From an uncultured Raoultella sp. (GTDB lineage: Bacteria > Pseudomonadota > Gammaproteobacteria > Enterobacterales > Enterobacteriaceae): a stretch of 64,000 nt of DNA. The notes under the pieces are model-generated. The model was given only the letters and a program-made list of their open reading frames with translations, ran no database searches and was not told the origin of the DNA. The stretch is taken from positions 1 through 64,000 of the forward strand of contig CAAEVH010000056.1 of assembly GCA_900759445.1 (NCBI GenBank), given 5' to 3'. Shown here in pieces: positions 51,101-60,285 of this stretch (positions are counted from its first letter, which is position 1; each line of letters starts with the position of its first letter). Position numbers and translations under genes: made by a program.

Positions 51101-51239
51101 CGCAGAAACCCAGCATGCCATCGGTACAGGCGTGTTTGGTGGAATGATTAGCGGAACATTACTTGCCATATTTTTCGTTCCTGTCTTTTACTTTACGGTG
51201 ATGAATATCGTCGGACGTTTCACACGTAAGGGCCATTGA
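48138..51239 (+). CDS. RND multidrug efflux transporter (HAE-1, AdeB-like)
   Basis: A proton-driven tripartite pump inner-membrane component of 1,033 residues, 12 helices and two periplasmic loops. The proton-relay residues are intact: Asp-Asp in GIIVDDAIVVVENVERIM and Lys in GLSAKNAILIVEFAK. The start MPQFFINRPVFAWVIDVFII and long runs such as FVKISIEKVIHTFVEAM follow Acinetobacter AdeB more closely than E. coli AcrB. Likely substrates are multiple drugs, by family; actual range is unknown. No outer-membrane channel gene follows; IS debris begins within about 70 bases, so TolC is a likely partner. Confidence 0.93.
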   Translation: MPQFFINRPVFAWVIDVFIILFGLIAIPKLPIARYPSVAPPSVSIYATYPGSTPEMMNNNVIALIERELSSVKHLLYFESSSDTTGSASITVTFAPGTDPDLTQVDVQNRIKIVEPRLPQIVRQNGLNVEASSSGFLMIVGLSSKDGKMSGSDLSNYLSRNMMEELRRIEGVGRVQLFGAENAMRVWVDPNKLNQYSLSLTDISNAITAENAQVSPGRTGDSPAVEGQMVTYPLLVKGQLSSPEEFGNITLKSNRDGSRVVLSDVARLELGPQTYTFSTRENGQESTGAAIQLAPGANAVKTAEQVKLRLEELSKAMPEGMHYSIPFDTTPFVKISIEKVIHTFVEAMILVFLVMYLFLQNVRYTFIPAIVAPIALLGTFTVMLMAGYSINVLTMFGMVLAIGIIVDDAIVVVENVERIMKAEGLGPKEATQKAMKEITGAVIGITLVLSAVFIPMALATGSVGAIYRQFTLSMAVSILFSAFLALSLTPALCVTMLKPVSKHNHEKKGFFGWFNRKFARMTDRYESGVARLLKRAGSAIAVYAALCLVLFFSMRGLPSSFLPEEDQGYFLTSIQLPSDATTERTLNVVKEFENTVLNRPGINTNLSIMGFSFSGSGPNSAMAFTTLKDWDKREGATAGSEANHVLEALYGHPEGEIYSLMPPAIDELGNSSGFAMRLEDRAGKGYAALNEAKNKLLALADESKIVQGVYVDGLPEGQVINLNIDRQKAFAMGISFSEISQTLSGAVGSMYVNDFPNAGRMQQVIVQADAPYRMQPEDILKLYVRNNNGGMVPLSEFVQADWENSALQLVRYKGYQAMKITGSAAPGYSSGEAIKEMERLAAQLPEGFGVEWTGLSLQEQQSASEAPVLMVLSMLVVFLVLAALYESWAVPLSVMLVVPLGLLGAVLAVVLRDMSNDVFFKVGMITIIGLSAKNAILIVEFAKQIHEGGKGLIESTLEAARMRLRPILMTSLAFTLGVVPLMLASGASAETQHAIGTGVFGGMISGTLLAIFFVPVFYFTVMNIVGRFTRKGH

Positions 51240-51306
51240 GGATTTCACAGGGCGTAGCTCAAGCTGCGCCCGAATGATCGGTATACAGCATGCAATATGA
51301 TAACGG

Positions 51307-51492
51307 ATACCTGATGCGCTTCGACTTCGGTTTGAAGATAACCTTTCTATCCGGGCAATAGCCCAGCACCTTAGTCTCAGCCATTCCACGGTGCATGCGC
51401 TTTTCCAGCGATTTATTGCATCCGGCATTAAGTGGCCATTACCAGAAACGCTCTCTTTTACCCAGCCCGACCAGATGCTGTTTACTAACAGA
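51307..51492 (+). pseudogene. IS21-family istA, 5' fragment
   Basis: The frame RIPDALRLRFEDNLSIRAIA, then QHLSLSHSTVHALFQRFIAS and GIKWPLPE is the N-terminal helix-turn-helix of an IS21-type IstA different from the one at 34 kb. Stops lie directly upstream, and at about 51,490 the reading passes without interruption into the IS66 transposase A sequence. Confidence 0.65.
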
Positions 51493-51948
51493 AAAAAGGA
51501 TAATCGTCCTGATGCGGTTCCTGTTGATACTGGTGATGCCCAATGGCGTAAGAAACGTCGGACCAGCTACAGCCGTGAATTTAAAGTCAACCTGGTTAAG
51601 CAGGCATTACAGCCGGGTGCTGTTGTTGCTCGCATTGCCAGAGAACATGGCATCAATGATAACATGCTGTTTAACTGGAAAAACCTGTACGAAAATGGCT
51701 TGCTAAACGACGATAATATGCAGGAGGGACTGCCCGTTCCGGTTGCGCTGACTGATACTCCAGAACCTGTAGTTCCTGTAACTAATCCCTTCTGGCAAAA
51801 CAAAAACAACGAATCTCCCCTTGTTGAGAATAATAACGCTCCCCGATGTGAGCTGCACCTGGCATCAGGAGTGGTAAAACTCTTTGACCCGCTGACACCT
51901 GAAATACTGCGAGTTCTCATCCATGAGATGAAAGGCGGTTCCCGATGA
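51475..51948 (+). CDS. tnpA: IS66-family TnpA, N-terminus fused to foreign istA sequence
   Basis: TnpA is the small helix-turn-helix protein of IS66 elements. The IS66 part is clear from RRTSYSREFKVNLVKQALQP, IAREHGINDNMLFNWKNLYE, and the C-terminal half LASGVVKLFDPLTPEIL. Upstream of VPVDTGDAQW the reading is not IS66 but the preceding istA fragment. The open frame reaches back to a GTG at 51391; ATG 51475 is the last start before the IS66-like part, without a good ribosome site. It overlaps tnpB by four bases. Confidence 0.6.
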   Translation: MLFTNRKKDNRPDAVPVDTGDAQWRKKRRTSYSREFKVNLVKQALQPGAVVARIAREHGINDNMLFNWKNLYENGLLNDDNMQEGLPVPVALTDTPEPVVPVTNPFWQNKNNESPLVENNNAPRCELHLASGVVKLFDPLTPEILRVLIHEMKGGSR

Positions 51949-52292
51949 TAACGCTGCCGACCGGTACCAGAATCTGGATCATCGCTGGCGTCACTGATAT
52001 GCGTTGTGGCTTCAACGGTCTGGCCTCGAAGGTGCAGAACACGCTGAAAGACGACCCTTTCTCCGGGCATATCTTCGCCTTCCGGGGTCGCAGTGGCAAA
52101 ATGGTGAAAATACTGTGGGCCGATCGTGACGGGTTGTGCCTGTTCGCCAAACGTCTCGAGCGGGGCCGCTTCGTGTGGCCGGTGACCCGCGAAGGGAAAG
52201 TGCATCTGACACCCGCCCAGTTGTCCATGCTGCTGGAGGGGATCACGTGGCAACATCCAAAACGGACGGAACGGCCTGGTATACGGATATAA
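51945..52292 (+). CDS. tnpB: IS66-family accessory protein TnpB
   Basis: TnpB is needed for IS66 transposition; its biochemical role is unclear. The 115 residues carry the family core VTDMRCGFNGLASKVQNTL, PFSGHIFAFRGRSGKMVKIL and WADRDGLCLFAKRLERGRF. Its ATG overlaps the tnpA stop, and tnpC follows after 19 bases. It appears intact. Confidence 0.93.
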   Translation: MITLPTGTRIWIIAGVTDMRCGFNGLASKVQNTLKDDPFSGHIFAFRGRSGKMVKILWADRDGLCLFAKRLERGRFVWPVTREGKVHLTPAQLSMLLEGITWQHPKRTERPGIRI

Positions 52293-52311
52293 CCCGTGAT
52301 AAAACAGGGGA

Positions 52312-53868
52312 ATGAACAACACACTCCCCGACGACATCGAGCAACTGAAAGCACTGCTGATCGCACAGCAGGCGGTTATCGTCCGTCTGTCCGGTAAAAT
52401 AACCGGCTATGCCCGCGAGATCGACTCACTCAGGGCGCTGGTCGCTAAACTGCAGAGAATGTTGTTCGGTCGCAGTAGCGAGAAAAACCGCGAGAAGATA
52501 GAAAAGAAGATCGCGCAGGCAGAAAAGCGCATAACCGAGCTCCGGAACAGACTTGGCGAAGCACAGTCGCAACTCACCTCAATGGCCGAAGATGCGGGGT
52601 CAAAAACATCAGCCACTCCCGCCCACAAAGCGCTTCCGGTAACACTCCACCGTGACAGGCAGGTTATCTCCCCGACAGAAACCGAATGCCCGGTCTGCAG
52701 CGGCAAACTGAAACCGCTGGGGGAAAGCCTCTCTGAACAACTGGATATTATCAACACCGCGTTCAGGGTAATCGAAACGGTCCGTCCAAAACTGGCCTGC
52801 AGCCGGTGCGACTGTATCGTGCAGGCCCCACTGCCGCCAAAGCCCATCGAGCGCAACTACGCCAGCCCGGGTCTGCTGGCGCGAATTATCATGGCGAAGT
52901 TCGCAGAGCACCTGCCGCTGTATCGGCAGTCGGAAATCTACGCCAGACAGGGCGTGGAGCTGAGCCGCAATACGATGGGGCGCTGGGTTGATATCATGGG
53001 AGAGCAACTTCCTCCACTGTATGATGAGCTGAACCACTATGTGCTGATGCCGGGTAAAGTGCATGCCGACGACACACCGGTGAATGTACTGGAGCCCGGT
53101 CAGGGTAAAACCCGTACCGGGCGGCTGTGGGTCTATGTTCGTGACGATCGCAACGCCGGCTCAACCATGCCGGCAGCGGTGTGGTTCTCATACTCACCCG
53201 ACCGCAAAGGTATCCACCCACAGCGACATCTGGCGGGCTACAGCGGTATCCTGCAGGCCGATGCGTACGTGGGTTATAACGCCCTCTATGAAAGTGGGCG
53301 AGTAACAGAAGCGGCCTGCATGGCGCATGCCCGACGCAAGATCCACGATGTACATGTTCGTCATCCAACGACAGTAACAACAGAAGCGCTCAGTCGTATC
53401 GGTGCGCTGTATGCTATCGAGTCAGAGATCCGCGGCAGTCCGGCAGATGAGCGACTGGCCGCCAGAAAAGCCAGAAGCGTTCCGTTGATGCAATCGCTGT
53501 ACGACTGGATACAACAGCAGATGAACACGCTGTCGCGACACTCCGATACCGCGAAGGCACTCGCTTATATGCTGAAACAATGGGATGCCCTGAACGAATA
53601 CTGTCGCAATGGCTGGGTGGAGATAGACAATAATCTGTGTGAAAACGCCCTCCGGGTGGTTGCGCTGGGGCGGCGTAACTATATGTTCTTCGGCTCTGAT
53701 GGTGGTGGCGACAGTGCAGCAGTGATGTACAGCCTGATCGGTAGCTGTAAACTTAACGGCATCGAGCCGGAAACGTGGCTACGTCACGTCATCAGCGTTA
53801 TCAACACCTGGCCCGCCAACCGAGTGAAAGAGTTACTGCCCTGGAACGTCACCCTCTCTGTAAACTAA
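52312..53868 (+). CDS. tnpC: IS66-family transposase TnpC
   Basis: TnpC is the DDE transposase of IS66 elements. The 518 residues show the N-terminal leucine-rich coiled coil ([19 protein letters not shown] and on to about 95), a zinc-finger region ([26 protein letters not shown]), the DDE core starting at [14 protein letters not shown] and [12 protein letters not shown], and the C-terminal [20 protein letters not shown] motif. It is full length and ends 32 bases before the right end of the IS. Confidence 0.94.
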   Translation: MNNTLPDDIEQLKALLIAQQAVIVRLSGKITGYAREIDSLRALVAKLQRMLFGRSSEKNREKIEKKIAQAEKRITELRNRLGEAQSQLTSMAEDAGSKTSATPAHKALPVTLHRDRQVISPTETECPVCSGKLKPLGESLSEQLDIINTAFRVIETVRPKLACSRCDCIVQAPLPPKPIERNYASPGLLARIIMAKFAEHLPLYRQSEIYARQGVELSRNTMGRWVDIMGEQLPPLYDELNHYVLMPGKVHADDTPVNVLEPGQGKTRTGRLWVYVRDDRNAGSTMPAAVWFSYSPDRKGIHPQRHLAGYSGILQADAYVGYNALYESGRVTEAACMAHARRKIHDVHVRHPTTVTTEALSRIGALYAIESEIRGSPADERLAARKARSVPLMQSLYDWIQQQMNTLSRHSDTAKALAYMLKQWDALNEYCRNGWVEIDNNLCENALRVVALGRRNYMFFGSDGGGDSAAVMYSLIGSCKLNGIEPETWLRHVISVINTWPANRVKELLPWNVTLSVN

Positions 53869-53900
53869 TTTTTACCCCACGTCCTTCGCGGGGCGCTTAC

Positions 53901-54053
53901 ATCGCGAATGGCAAACAGCGTAGCGTTGAGCCACTCATGCTTATTGGCAAGTGATGGATCCTTTCCAAAAATAAACATAAGCTTATAAGCAATAGCAAGC
54001 TTCAGAGCTTCTGCATTCAACCTGGGTGAAATATCACTTGCAAGTGGTTCCAT
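53901..54053 (-). pseudogene. glgP: Glycogen phosphorylase glgP, first 51 codons, cut by IS66
   Basis: Glycogen phosphorylase would release glucose-1-phosphate from glycogen. The frame [20 protein letters not shown], then [20 protein letters not shown] and [11 protein letters not shown] matches the GlgP N-terminus. At 53900 the IS66 right end replaces the rest of about 815 residues. It lies 18 bases after the glgA remnant, the normal gene order of glg operons. Confidence 0.88.
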
Positions 54054-54071
54054 TTTTCTTGTCCGTAGCAA

Positions 54072-54349
54072 TTATAGAATACGCAGATACAACGGGTGGA
54101 AAGACTTAGCCGCGATATGCGGCTAAAATCCATGCTCATTGTCTGACGTTGTACGTAGCGCCACAACGACGGGCGGGCCACCATAACAAAGTCCGACGAA
54201 TGGCGTAACGTAATGACCCGACATCGCTGTCAGGAAAGGAAAACCCGGTTAGGCAAAGTTTTCCAGAGAACGGTCAGTCACGGTATCCGCCAGTCCGCCT
54301 GTTTTTAATAACGGGAACACATCTCAGCAGCCACATGCAAAACCTGCAC
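54072..54349 (-). pseudogene. glgA: Glycogen synthase glgA, internally deleted remnant
   Basis: GlgA would elongate glycogen from ADP-glucose. After GTG 54349 (preceded by AAGGAG) comes the GlgA start VQVLHVAAEM, a two-base insertion, then FPLLKTGGLAD, which continues directly into TVTDRSLENFA, wording from near the C-terminus of GlgA (TGGLADTVSDCSLENLA). About 1.1 kb is lost at the repeated TGGLAD codons (54285-54302). The end, with further frameshifts, still reads HIAAKSFHPLYLRIL before the stop at 54072. Confidence 0.85.
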
Positions 54350-54436
54350 CGACGCTCCTTATTTTGCTGACAGAAATACGGTCCGGGCCGGAGATTGTCA
54401 CCATGCTCTCTGCGGAATGCCTTTCAGGAAACCCGT

Positions 54437-55720
54437 TCATTGTTCAGGTCTCCTCAGCATTTCTTTAGTGACAAGAACGGTCCCTTCTTCAGAACGATAA
54501 AAACGACGGGCGTCCTCGACAGCATTCTCACCAATGACCGTTCCTTCAGGGATCACACATCCACGATCAATCACACAGCGTCGTAACCGACAGGAACGCC
54601 CTACCCACACACCGGGTAATAAAACTGCCGAATCAATATTGCAAAAAGAGTTAATCCGTACGCTGGAGAATAAAACTGAATGCACAACGACTGAGCCGGA
54701 TATAATGCAGCCGCCGGAGACCAGTGAATTCATGGTCATTCCATGACTGCCTGTGCGGTCCTGAACAAATTTTGCGCTCGGTAAAGACTCCACATAAGTA
54801 TGGATCGGCCAGTTGCGATCATAAACATCCAGTTCAGGTACCACGGAAGCTAAATCAAGGTTCGCTTTCCAGTAGGCCTCCAGCGTGCCGACATCACGCC
54901 AGTACGGTTCTGCATTATTATCTGACTGCACGCAGGAGCGCGGGAAAGGATGTGCCCGGGCTTCTCCGGATGCCGTAATTGCTGGAATAATATCTTTTCC
55001 GAAATCGTGGCTGGACTGTTCATCCCGGCCATCTTCATCCAGTAGCTGATAGAGGTATTCAGCATCGAATACATAGATCCCCATACTGGCAAGCGATTTG
55101 GTTTTATCCCCCGGCATCGTGGGGGGATCAGAAGGTTTTTCAATAAAATCAATGATTTTATCATTTTCATCCACCGCCATGACACCAAAAGAACTCGCGT
55201 CTTCCACTGGTACAGGAAGGCAGGCCACAGTACACCGGGCGCCTTTTTTAACATGGTCAATCAGCATCCGGGAATAATCCTGTTTATAGATATGATCGCC
55301 GGCCAGAATAACGACATATTCCGCGCCATAGCGTCGGATAATATCCAGGTTCTGCGTGACGGCATCGGCAGTACCCCGGTACCAGCTTTCACCATGCACA
55401 CGTTGCTGGGCAGGCAATAAATCGACGAATTCATTCATCTCTTCATTGAGGAAAGACCAGCCGCGCTGAATGTGTTGAACCAGGGAATGTGATTGATATT
55501 GTGTAATGACCCCAATCCGTCTGATCCCGGAATTAATACAGTTTGATAAAGCAAAATCAATAATTCTGAACTTGCCACCAAAATGTACCGCCGGTTTTGC
55601 CCGGATTGCTGTCAGATCTTTTAATCGCGTCCCACGACCTCCCGCCAGGATCAGCGCCACAGATTTACGCGGTAACTGGCGTGCCAGCATGACATTGTCA
55701 TTATATTCAGGTTTACTCAT
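54437..55720 (-). CDS. glgC: Glucose-1-phosphate adenylyltransferase GlgC
   Basis: GlgC makes ADP-glucose, the committed step of bacterial glycogen synthesis. The 427 residues (E. coli 431) look intact: nucleotide-binding loop [16 protein letters not shown], allosteric-site region [20 protein letters not shown], the sugar-phosphate motif IEKPSDPP and a left-handed beta-helix C-terminus ([20 protein letters not shown]). With glgB it survives from a glgBCAP-type operon. Without its glgA here, product use would depend on the chromosomal glycogen synthase (inference). Confidence 0.94.
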   Translation of the reverse strand: MSKPEYNDNVMLARQLPRKSVALILAGGRGTRLKDLTAIRAKPAVHFGGKFRIIDFALSNCINSGIRRIGVITQYQSHSLVQHIQRGWSFLNEEMNEFVDLLPAQQRVHGESWYRGTADAVTQNLDIIRRYGAEYVVILAGDHIYKQDYSRMLIDHVKKGARCTVACLPVPVEDASSFGVMAVDENDKIIDFIEKPSDPPTMPGDKTKSLASMGIYVFDAEYLYQLLDEDGRDEQSSHDFGKDIIPAITASGEARAHPFPRSCVQSDNNAEPYWRDVGTLEAYWKANLDLASVVPELDVYDRNWPIHTYVESLPSAKFVQDRTGSHGMTMNSLVSGGCIISGSVVVHSVLFSSVRINSFCNIDSAVLLPGVWVGRSCRLRRCVIDRGCVIPEGTVIGENAVEDARRFYRSEEGTVLVTKEMLRRPEQ

Positions 55721-55841
55721 CGTGATGTCCTGCCATTAAAATGAAAACAATAAAAAAAACAGAGAATAAAAAATGCTCCTCTGTAAATTAATCCAGAAGA
55801 GCCCGTCTCCGGAAGGAACTTATCTACCATGGCACTACTAC

Positions 55842-55861
55842 CCCCGCCGCAAGCGGCGGGG
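55842..55861. repeat. Perfect GC hairpin between glgB and glgC
   Basis: CCCCGCCGC (55842-55850) and GCGGCGGGG (55853-55861) form a nine-base-pair stem with a two-base loop, 18 bases after the glgB stop. There is no T-run, so it is probably an mRNA stabiliser or attenuator within the operon. Confidence 0.6.
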
Positions 55862-55879
55862 AATATAACCCTCAGAGAT

Positions 55880-58072
55880 TTATTGATCATCATGCCCCCG
55901 TGTAAACCAGATCGTCGCCAGCGGCGGCAGCGTAATGGAGAGGGAGTGTTCGCGACCGTGACTGGCAATGGCATCGCTTTCAACGATGCCGCCATTACCG
56001 GTATTGCTGCCGTGATAGTGCATTGAGTCGGTGTTCAGCTCTTCGCGCCAGCGGCCAGGCTGGTTGATGCCGAAACGATAGTCATGGCGCGGTACCGGGG
56101 TGAAGTTGCTGGCAACGATAATTTCGTTGCCCTCCCTGTCGCGACGGACAAAGATAAACACCGAACACTCATGATCGTCTGCCACCAGCCATTCGAAGCC
56201 GTAAGGGTCGAAATCCAGCTCATGCAGCGCTTTGTGGTGACGATAGGTATGGTTCAGATCGCGCACCAGCCGCTGGACGCCGTGGTGCCAGCTGTCGCCG
56301 CCTTCGAGCAGATGCCAGTCGAGACTGCCGTCGTGGTTCCACTCACGCCCCTGAGCAAACTCATTACCCATAAACAGCAGCTTTTTGCCCGGGAAGGCGA
56401 ACATCCAGCCGTAATATGCGCGCAGGTTAGCGAACTTCTGCCAGGCATCGCCCGGCATGCGGTCGAGAATGGATTTTTTGCCGTGCACCACTTCGTCATG
56501 AGAGAGCGGCAGGACAAAGTTTTCGGTGTAGTTGTAGAGCATCCCGAAGGTCATCTTGTCATGATGAAAACGACGGTACACCGGATCCAACTTCATATAG
56601 TCGAGGGTGTCATGCATCCAGCCCATGTTCCACTTGAACCAGAACCCCAGACCGCCAGTGGAGGAAGGACGTGAAACGCCGGCAAAATCGGTCGACTCTT
56701 CCGCCATCGTTACCGCACCCGGCGTCTGTTCACCCAGTACGTGGTTGGTATTACGCAGAAATTCAATCGCTTCCAGGTTTTCCCGTCCGCCGAATTCGTT
56801 CGGTACCCACTCGCCTTCTTTGCGGCTGTAGTCGCGATAAATCATCGATGCCACCGCATCGACCCGCAGCGCATCAATGCCGAAGCGCTCAATCCAGTAC
56901 AGCGCATTGCCGACCAGGAAGTTGCTGACCTCGCGGCGACCGTAGTTGTATATCAGGGTGTTCCAGTCCTGATGATAGCCTTCGCGCGGGTCGCTATGTT
57001 CATACAATGCAGTGCCATCAAACGAGGCGAGAGCAAAATCATCTGCCGGGAAATGGCCCGGTACCCAGTCGAGGATCACGCAGAGACCCGCAGAATGGGC
57101 AGTGTTGATAAAGTAGCGGAAATCTTCCCGGGTGCCGAAGCGACGGGTTGGCGCGTACAGCCCGGTTGGCTGATAGCCCCAGCTGCCGTCAAACGGATGC
57201 TCGTTAACCGGCAGCAGCTCCAGGTGAGTAAAGCCCATCCATTTGGCATAGGGCACCAGCTGGTCGGCAAGCTCGCGGTAGCTCAGCCAGAAGTTGTTAT
57301 CGGTATGACGGCGCCAGGAGCCGGGATGCACTTCATAAATTGATATCGGCGCATCAGACTGGTTAGCCTGCCTGCGCCCAGGCGGCGGCTCGGCCTTTTC
57401 CGGGATCCCGCAGATAAGCGAGGCGCTTTCCGGACGCATTTGCGCTTCGAAGGCGTAAGGATCGGATTTCACCCGCAGATTGCCGTGGGCATCGATAAGC
57501 TCAAATTTATACAGCTGACCGTTGAGCGCACCGGGAACAAACAGCTCCCAGATACCGGACGCTTTACGCAGGCGCATCGGGTGGCGGCGACCGTCCCAGT
57601 AGTTAAACTGCCCGACGACCGACACCCGGCGGGCGTTAGGCGCCCAGACCGAAAAGCGCGTACCGACGACGTCATCTATCGTATCGGGATGCGCGCCCAG
57701 TGCTTCATAGGGGCGAAGATGCGAGCCTTCCGACAGCAGCCAGACGTCCAGATCCTGCAACAGCGGGCCAAAACGGTACGGGTCATCAATCAGACTCTGT
57801 TGTCCGTGCCAGGTGACGGCCAGCTGATAGCGAAAAGGATTCTTACGACGCGGCAAAATGCCGTTAAAGAAACCGCGCGAATCAAGGCATTCCAGCCTGC
57901 CAGCTTTTCGTCCGGTTTTCGGTTCAATGACCCACACATCGGTGGCATCAGGTAATAATGCACGAACTTCCAGCCCGGCGTCGGTGCAATGCATACCAAG
58001 TGTAGAGAATGGATCCGAACAATAACCAGTAAAAAGTGCTTCAATCACTTTCTTTTCATTATTCTCAGACAT
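55880..58072 (-). CDS. glgB: 1,4-alpha-glucan branching enzyme GlgB
   Basis: GlgB introduces alpha-1,6 branches into glycogen. The 730 residues (E. coli 728) have an N-terminal CBM48 region and a GH13 core with the catalytic triad: nucleophile Asp in [16 protein letters not shown], Glu in TMAEESTDF and Asp in [10 protein letters not shown]. It differs from E. coli mainly at the N-terminus ([20 protein letters not shown]). First gene of the extra glg operon. Its presence on an island, beside broken glgA and glgP, implies a second copy besides the usual chromosomal operon; the latter is outside the window. Confidence 0.95.
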   Translation of the reverse strand: MSENNEKKVIEALFTGYCSDPFSTLGMHCTDAGLEVRALLPDATDVWVIEPKTGRKAGRLECLDSRGFFNGILPRRKNPFRYQLAVTWHGQQSLIDDPYRFGPLLQDLDVWLLSEGSHLRPYEALGAHPDTIDDVVGTRFSVWAPNARRVSVVGQFNYWDGRRHPMRLRKASGIWELFVPGALNGQLYKFELIDAHGNLRVKSDPYAFEAQMRPESASLICGIPEKAEPPPGRRQANQSDAPISIYEVHPGSWRRHTDNNFWLSYRELADQLVPYAKWMGFTHLELLPVNEHPFDGSWGYQPTGLYAPTRRFGTREDFRYFINTAHSAGLCVILDWVPGHFPADDFALASFDGTALYEHSDPREGYHQDWNTLIYNYGRREVSNFLVGNALYWIERFGIDALRVDAVASMIYRDYSRKEGEWVPNEFGGRENLEAIEFLRNTNHVLGEQTPGAVTMAEESTDFAGVSRPSSTGGLGFWFKWNMGWMHDTLDYMKLDPVYRRFHHDKMTFGMLYNYTENFVLPLSHDEVVHGKKSILDRMPGDAWQKFANLRAYYGWMFAFPGKKLLFMGNEFAQGREWNHDGSLDWHLLEGGDSWHHGVQRLVRDLNHTYRHHKALHELDFDPYGFEWLVADDHECSVFIFVRRDREGNEIIVASNFTPVPRHDYRFGINQPGRWREELNTDSMHYHGSNTGNGGIVESDAIASHGREHSLSITLPPLATIWFTRGHDDQ

Positions 58073-58592
58073 CTCAGCCTCCCGGATATCATCTCTTATC
58101 GGCTATCTGTAAATATATGGCTGCTAACCTCCTGTGTGCCCCCCAATAAATAAATGATGTTTTTAATATTTATCTTTAGACTAATTATCTCTTAATCTTT
58201 TTCTGTGAGTAAACCGTCACTTTTCCATACCAGTGTGAGGATTTATTTTTTTCATTATTAATGATTTATAAATGTCTGTCATTTACATTATTTTCATTTG
58301 AAATAATAGTCATTGCAAAAATTACAGCACAATAAACCTGACAATCATCGAATTTAAAGCATTTATCACCAAAAAACACACTTAATTATAGATGATCCTG
58401 ATCCGAAGCCATGCTCAAAAACACATTCGATATGTTGATTACAGTGTAAAATCTGTGCTTTTGGATATGAGCCAGAATGGCTAAAGTTGATGCAAAGTGT
58501 CTTTTTGCAATCAGACAGCCCCGGTGAAGAAACACGATTACAGGGGAGTGACATCGCCACGGTAAACGATCCTGCCCTATACCGATCAACGA
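58073..58592. other. AT-rich region upstream of glgB
   Basis: No gene is supported here. The segment from 58,080 to 58,400 is AT-rich and should contain the glgB promoter. The part right of about 58,480 may include decayed sequence continuing from the short dehydrogenase fragment at 58,700. Confidence 0.5.
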
Positions 58593-58700
58593 CACAAACA
58601 TTCACGCCTTCCGAGGCAAGGCGATTGCTGTGGCTCCCCCCTGACCAATGGTGCCACCGCATACGATGCCCCAACGTCCATACTTTTCACTCAGTCGCAT
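58593..58700 (-). pseudogene. N-terminal fragment of a short-chain dehydrogenase-like gene
   Basis: After an AGGAGAG ribosome site, ATG 58700 reads MRLSEKYGRWGIVCGGTIGQ and GGATAIALPRKA before a stop. In another frame the reading continues SEGVNVCVVDR. Together these look like the nucleotide-binding start of an SDR (TGG.S.G.G pattern, then V.VVDR) split by a frameshift. The remainder is not recognisable. Confidence 0.4.
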
Positions 58701-58766
58701 TTTTCTCTCCTGTTAATAAGAAGTACATATCAGGCTCTGGTTCCTGGTACAACGGTTCACTATAAA

Positions 58767-58790
58767 AGCCGGACAGTTTCCTGTCCGGCT
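58767..58790 (-). terminator. Perfect hairpin terminator
   Basis: AGCCGGACAG (58767-58776) and CTGTCCGGCT (58781-58790) pair perfectly around a four-base loop. On the minus strand it is followed by TTTTATAG. It lies just downstream of the truncated gene at 58809-58910 and presumably was its terminator. Confidence 0.75.
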
Positions 58791-58808
58791 GGTTAAAGGA
58801 CTTTCTGC

Positions 58809-58910
58809 TTAATGAATCCCGGTTTCTCTTGCGTCTGTTTCCCTTTCGCTTAAGGCCTGCTTGCAGTATTGTTCGTAACGCTCAAGAAACCATACCCGCA
58901 ACTCTGCTGA
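58809..58910 (-). pseudogene. Last 33 codons of an unidentified gene, cut by the IS2-like element
   Basis: The frame SAELRVWFLERYEQYCKQAL, then SERETDARETGIH and a stop abuts the IS left end at 58911. Followed by a strong terminator at the right distance, it is probably the true C-terminus of a gene whose 5' part was lost. No family is recognised. Confidence 0.45.
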
Positions 58911-59001
58911 TAGACTGGCCCCATGAATCTCCAGACAGTTGGTATCACTTAAGTTAGTGATAGTCTTAATACTAGTTTTTAGACTAGTCGTTGGAGTCCG
59001 G

Positions 59002-59367
59002 ATGATTGATGTTTTAGGTCCAGAGAAACGCAGACGGCGCAGCGTTCAGGAAAAAATCGCCATTGTTCAGCAGAGCTTTGAACCCGGTATGACTGTGTCT
59101 CTGGTTGCCCGGCAGCATGGTGTTGCTGCCAGTCAGCTGTTCCTGTGGCGTAAGCAGTATCAGGAAGGCAGCCTTACCGCCGTTGCTGCCGGAGAACAAG
59201 TTGTACCCGCATCGGAGCTGGCATCTGCGATGAAGCAAATTAAAGAGCTGCAGCGCCTGCTGGGCAAGAAAACCATGGAAAACGAGCTTCTAAAAGAAGC
59301 CGTTGAATATGGCCGACAAAAAAAGTGGATAGCGCACGTGCCCTTGTTGCCGGAGGATGGCGAATAA
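59002..59367 (+). CDS. insC: IS2-like OrfA (InsC)
   Basis: OrfA is the DNA-binding helix-turn-helix part of the IS2 transposase and alone acts as a repressor. The 121 residues start [20 protein letters not shown] and include [20 protein letters not shown] and the leucine-rich dimerisation segment [20 protein letters not shown], close to E. coli InsC. An A7G stretch at 59318-59325 is the likely -1 frameshift site for making the OrfAB fusion transposase. Confidence 0.94.
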   Translation: MIDVLGPEKRRRRSVQEKIAIVQQSFEPGMTVSLVARQHGVAASQLFLWRKQYQEGSLTAVAAGEQVVPASELASAMKQIKELQRLLGKKTMENELLKEAVEYGRQKKWIAHVPLLPEDGE

Positions 59368-60230
59368 GCCTTGTCAGTCGTTGCCTCCAGGTCTCACGTG
59401 CGCAACTGCATGCCATGGCCCGTCGGTCGAAGAACTGGCAGGATCGCCGACGCAGGCGCAAGCCTGATGATACTGACGTGCTGGCCCGTATCCATACCGT
59501 TATCGGCGATCTGCCTACGTATGGTTATCGTCGGGTGTGGGCACTGCTGCGCAGACAATCTGAATCTGACGACATGGCCGTTATCAATGCCAAACGCGTA
59601 TACCGGATCATGCGTCAGAATGCACTGCTGCTTGAGCGTAAACCTGCAATACCGCCCTCGAAACGGGCGCATACAGGGAAAGTGGCAGTCGGGAAAAGTA
59701 ACCAGCGGTGGTGCTCTGACGGCTTCGAGTTCAACTGTGATAATGGAGAAAAACTGCGTGTAACGTTCGCCCTGGACTGCTGCGATCGTGAAGCCCTGCA
59801 CTGGGCGGCCAGTACCGGTGGATATGACAGTGAAACCGTGCAGGACGTGATGCTGGGTGCGGTGGAACGACGCTTCGGCAGGAACCTGCCGTCATCTCCC
59901 GTTGAGTGGCTGACAGACAACGGTTCAGCTTACCGTTCTCATCAGACGCGTCAGTTCGCCAGAATGGTAGGGCTGAAGCCGAGACATACGGCGGTACGCA
60001 GCCCGGAAAGCAACGGGATGGCAGAGAGCTTCGTGAAAACGATGAAGCGCGACTACATCAGCATCATGCCGAAACCTGACGGGTTAACAGCGGTGAAGAA
60101 CCTTGCGGAGGCCTTCGAACACTACAACGAATGGCATCCGCACAGTGCACTGGGATATAGTTCGCCACGGGAATATCTGCGGCGGCGAACCAGTAATGGG
60201 TTAGGTGATAAAAAGTGTCTGGAAATATAG
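59325..60230 (+). CDS. insD: IS2-like OrfB (InsD), integrase core
   Basis: OrfB supplies the DDE catalytic domain and is expressed mainly as the OrfAB fusion. The 301 residues equal E. coli InsD in length and retain the catalytic triad region: [28 protein letters not shown] and [19 protein letters not shown], plus the C-terminal [20 protein letters not shown]. It overlaps OrfA by 43 bases and its own nominal start is a GTG. Confidence 0.93.
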   Translation: MDSARALVAGGWRISLVSRCLQVSRAQLHAMARRSKNWQDRRRRRKPDDTDVLARIHTVIGDLPTYGYRRVWALLRRQSESDDMAVINAKRVYRIMRQNALLLERKPAIPPSKRAHTGKVAVGKSNQRWCSDGFEFNCDNGEKLRVTFALDCCDREALHWAASTGGYDSETVQDVMLGAVERRFGRNLPSSPVEWLTDNGSAYRSHQTRQFARMVGLKPRHTAVRSPESNGMAESFVKTMKRDYISIMPKPDGLTAVKNLAEAFEHYNEWHPHSALGYSSPREYLRRRTSNGLGDKKCLEI

Positions 60231-60285
60231 GGGCCAATCCACCAGGTCTCCGCTATCGATTGTTAAAATATTGCCACCCTGCATT

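Larger units (their letters stand above)
51493..53900 (+). mobile_element. IS66-family element, left end missing
   Basis: The right end is defined by CTTCGCGGGGCGCTTAC at 53884-53900; IS66 ends begin GTAAGCG when read inward. It interrupts glgP. The left boundary merges with an istA fragment and no matching left inverted repeat was found, so it is probably an end-deleted, non-autonomous copy despite intact tnpB and tnpC. Confidence 0.75.
58911..60241 (+). mobile_element. Intact IS2-like element (IS3 family)
   Basis: Left end TAGACTGGCCCCATGAATC (58911 onward) and right end GGGGCCAATCCA (ending 60241) are imperfect inverted repeats, as in E. coli IS2, and the sequence between follows IS2 throughout. 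The flanking five bases (GCTGA and CCAGG) do not match, so no target duplication is present. Confidence 0.92.

Noticed and set aside
51240..51390. Outer-membrane channel gene (adeC/oprM type) after the pump
   Set aside because: The sequence after the pump stop turns into an istA fragment within about 70 bases; no channel-protein wording was seen on either strand.
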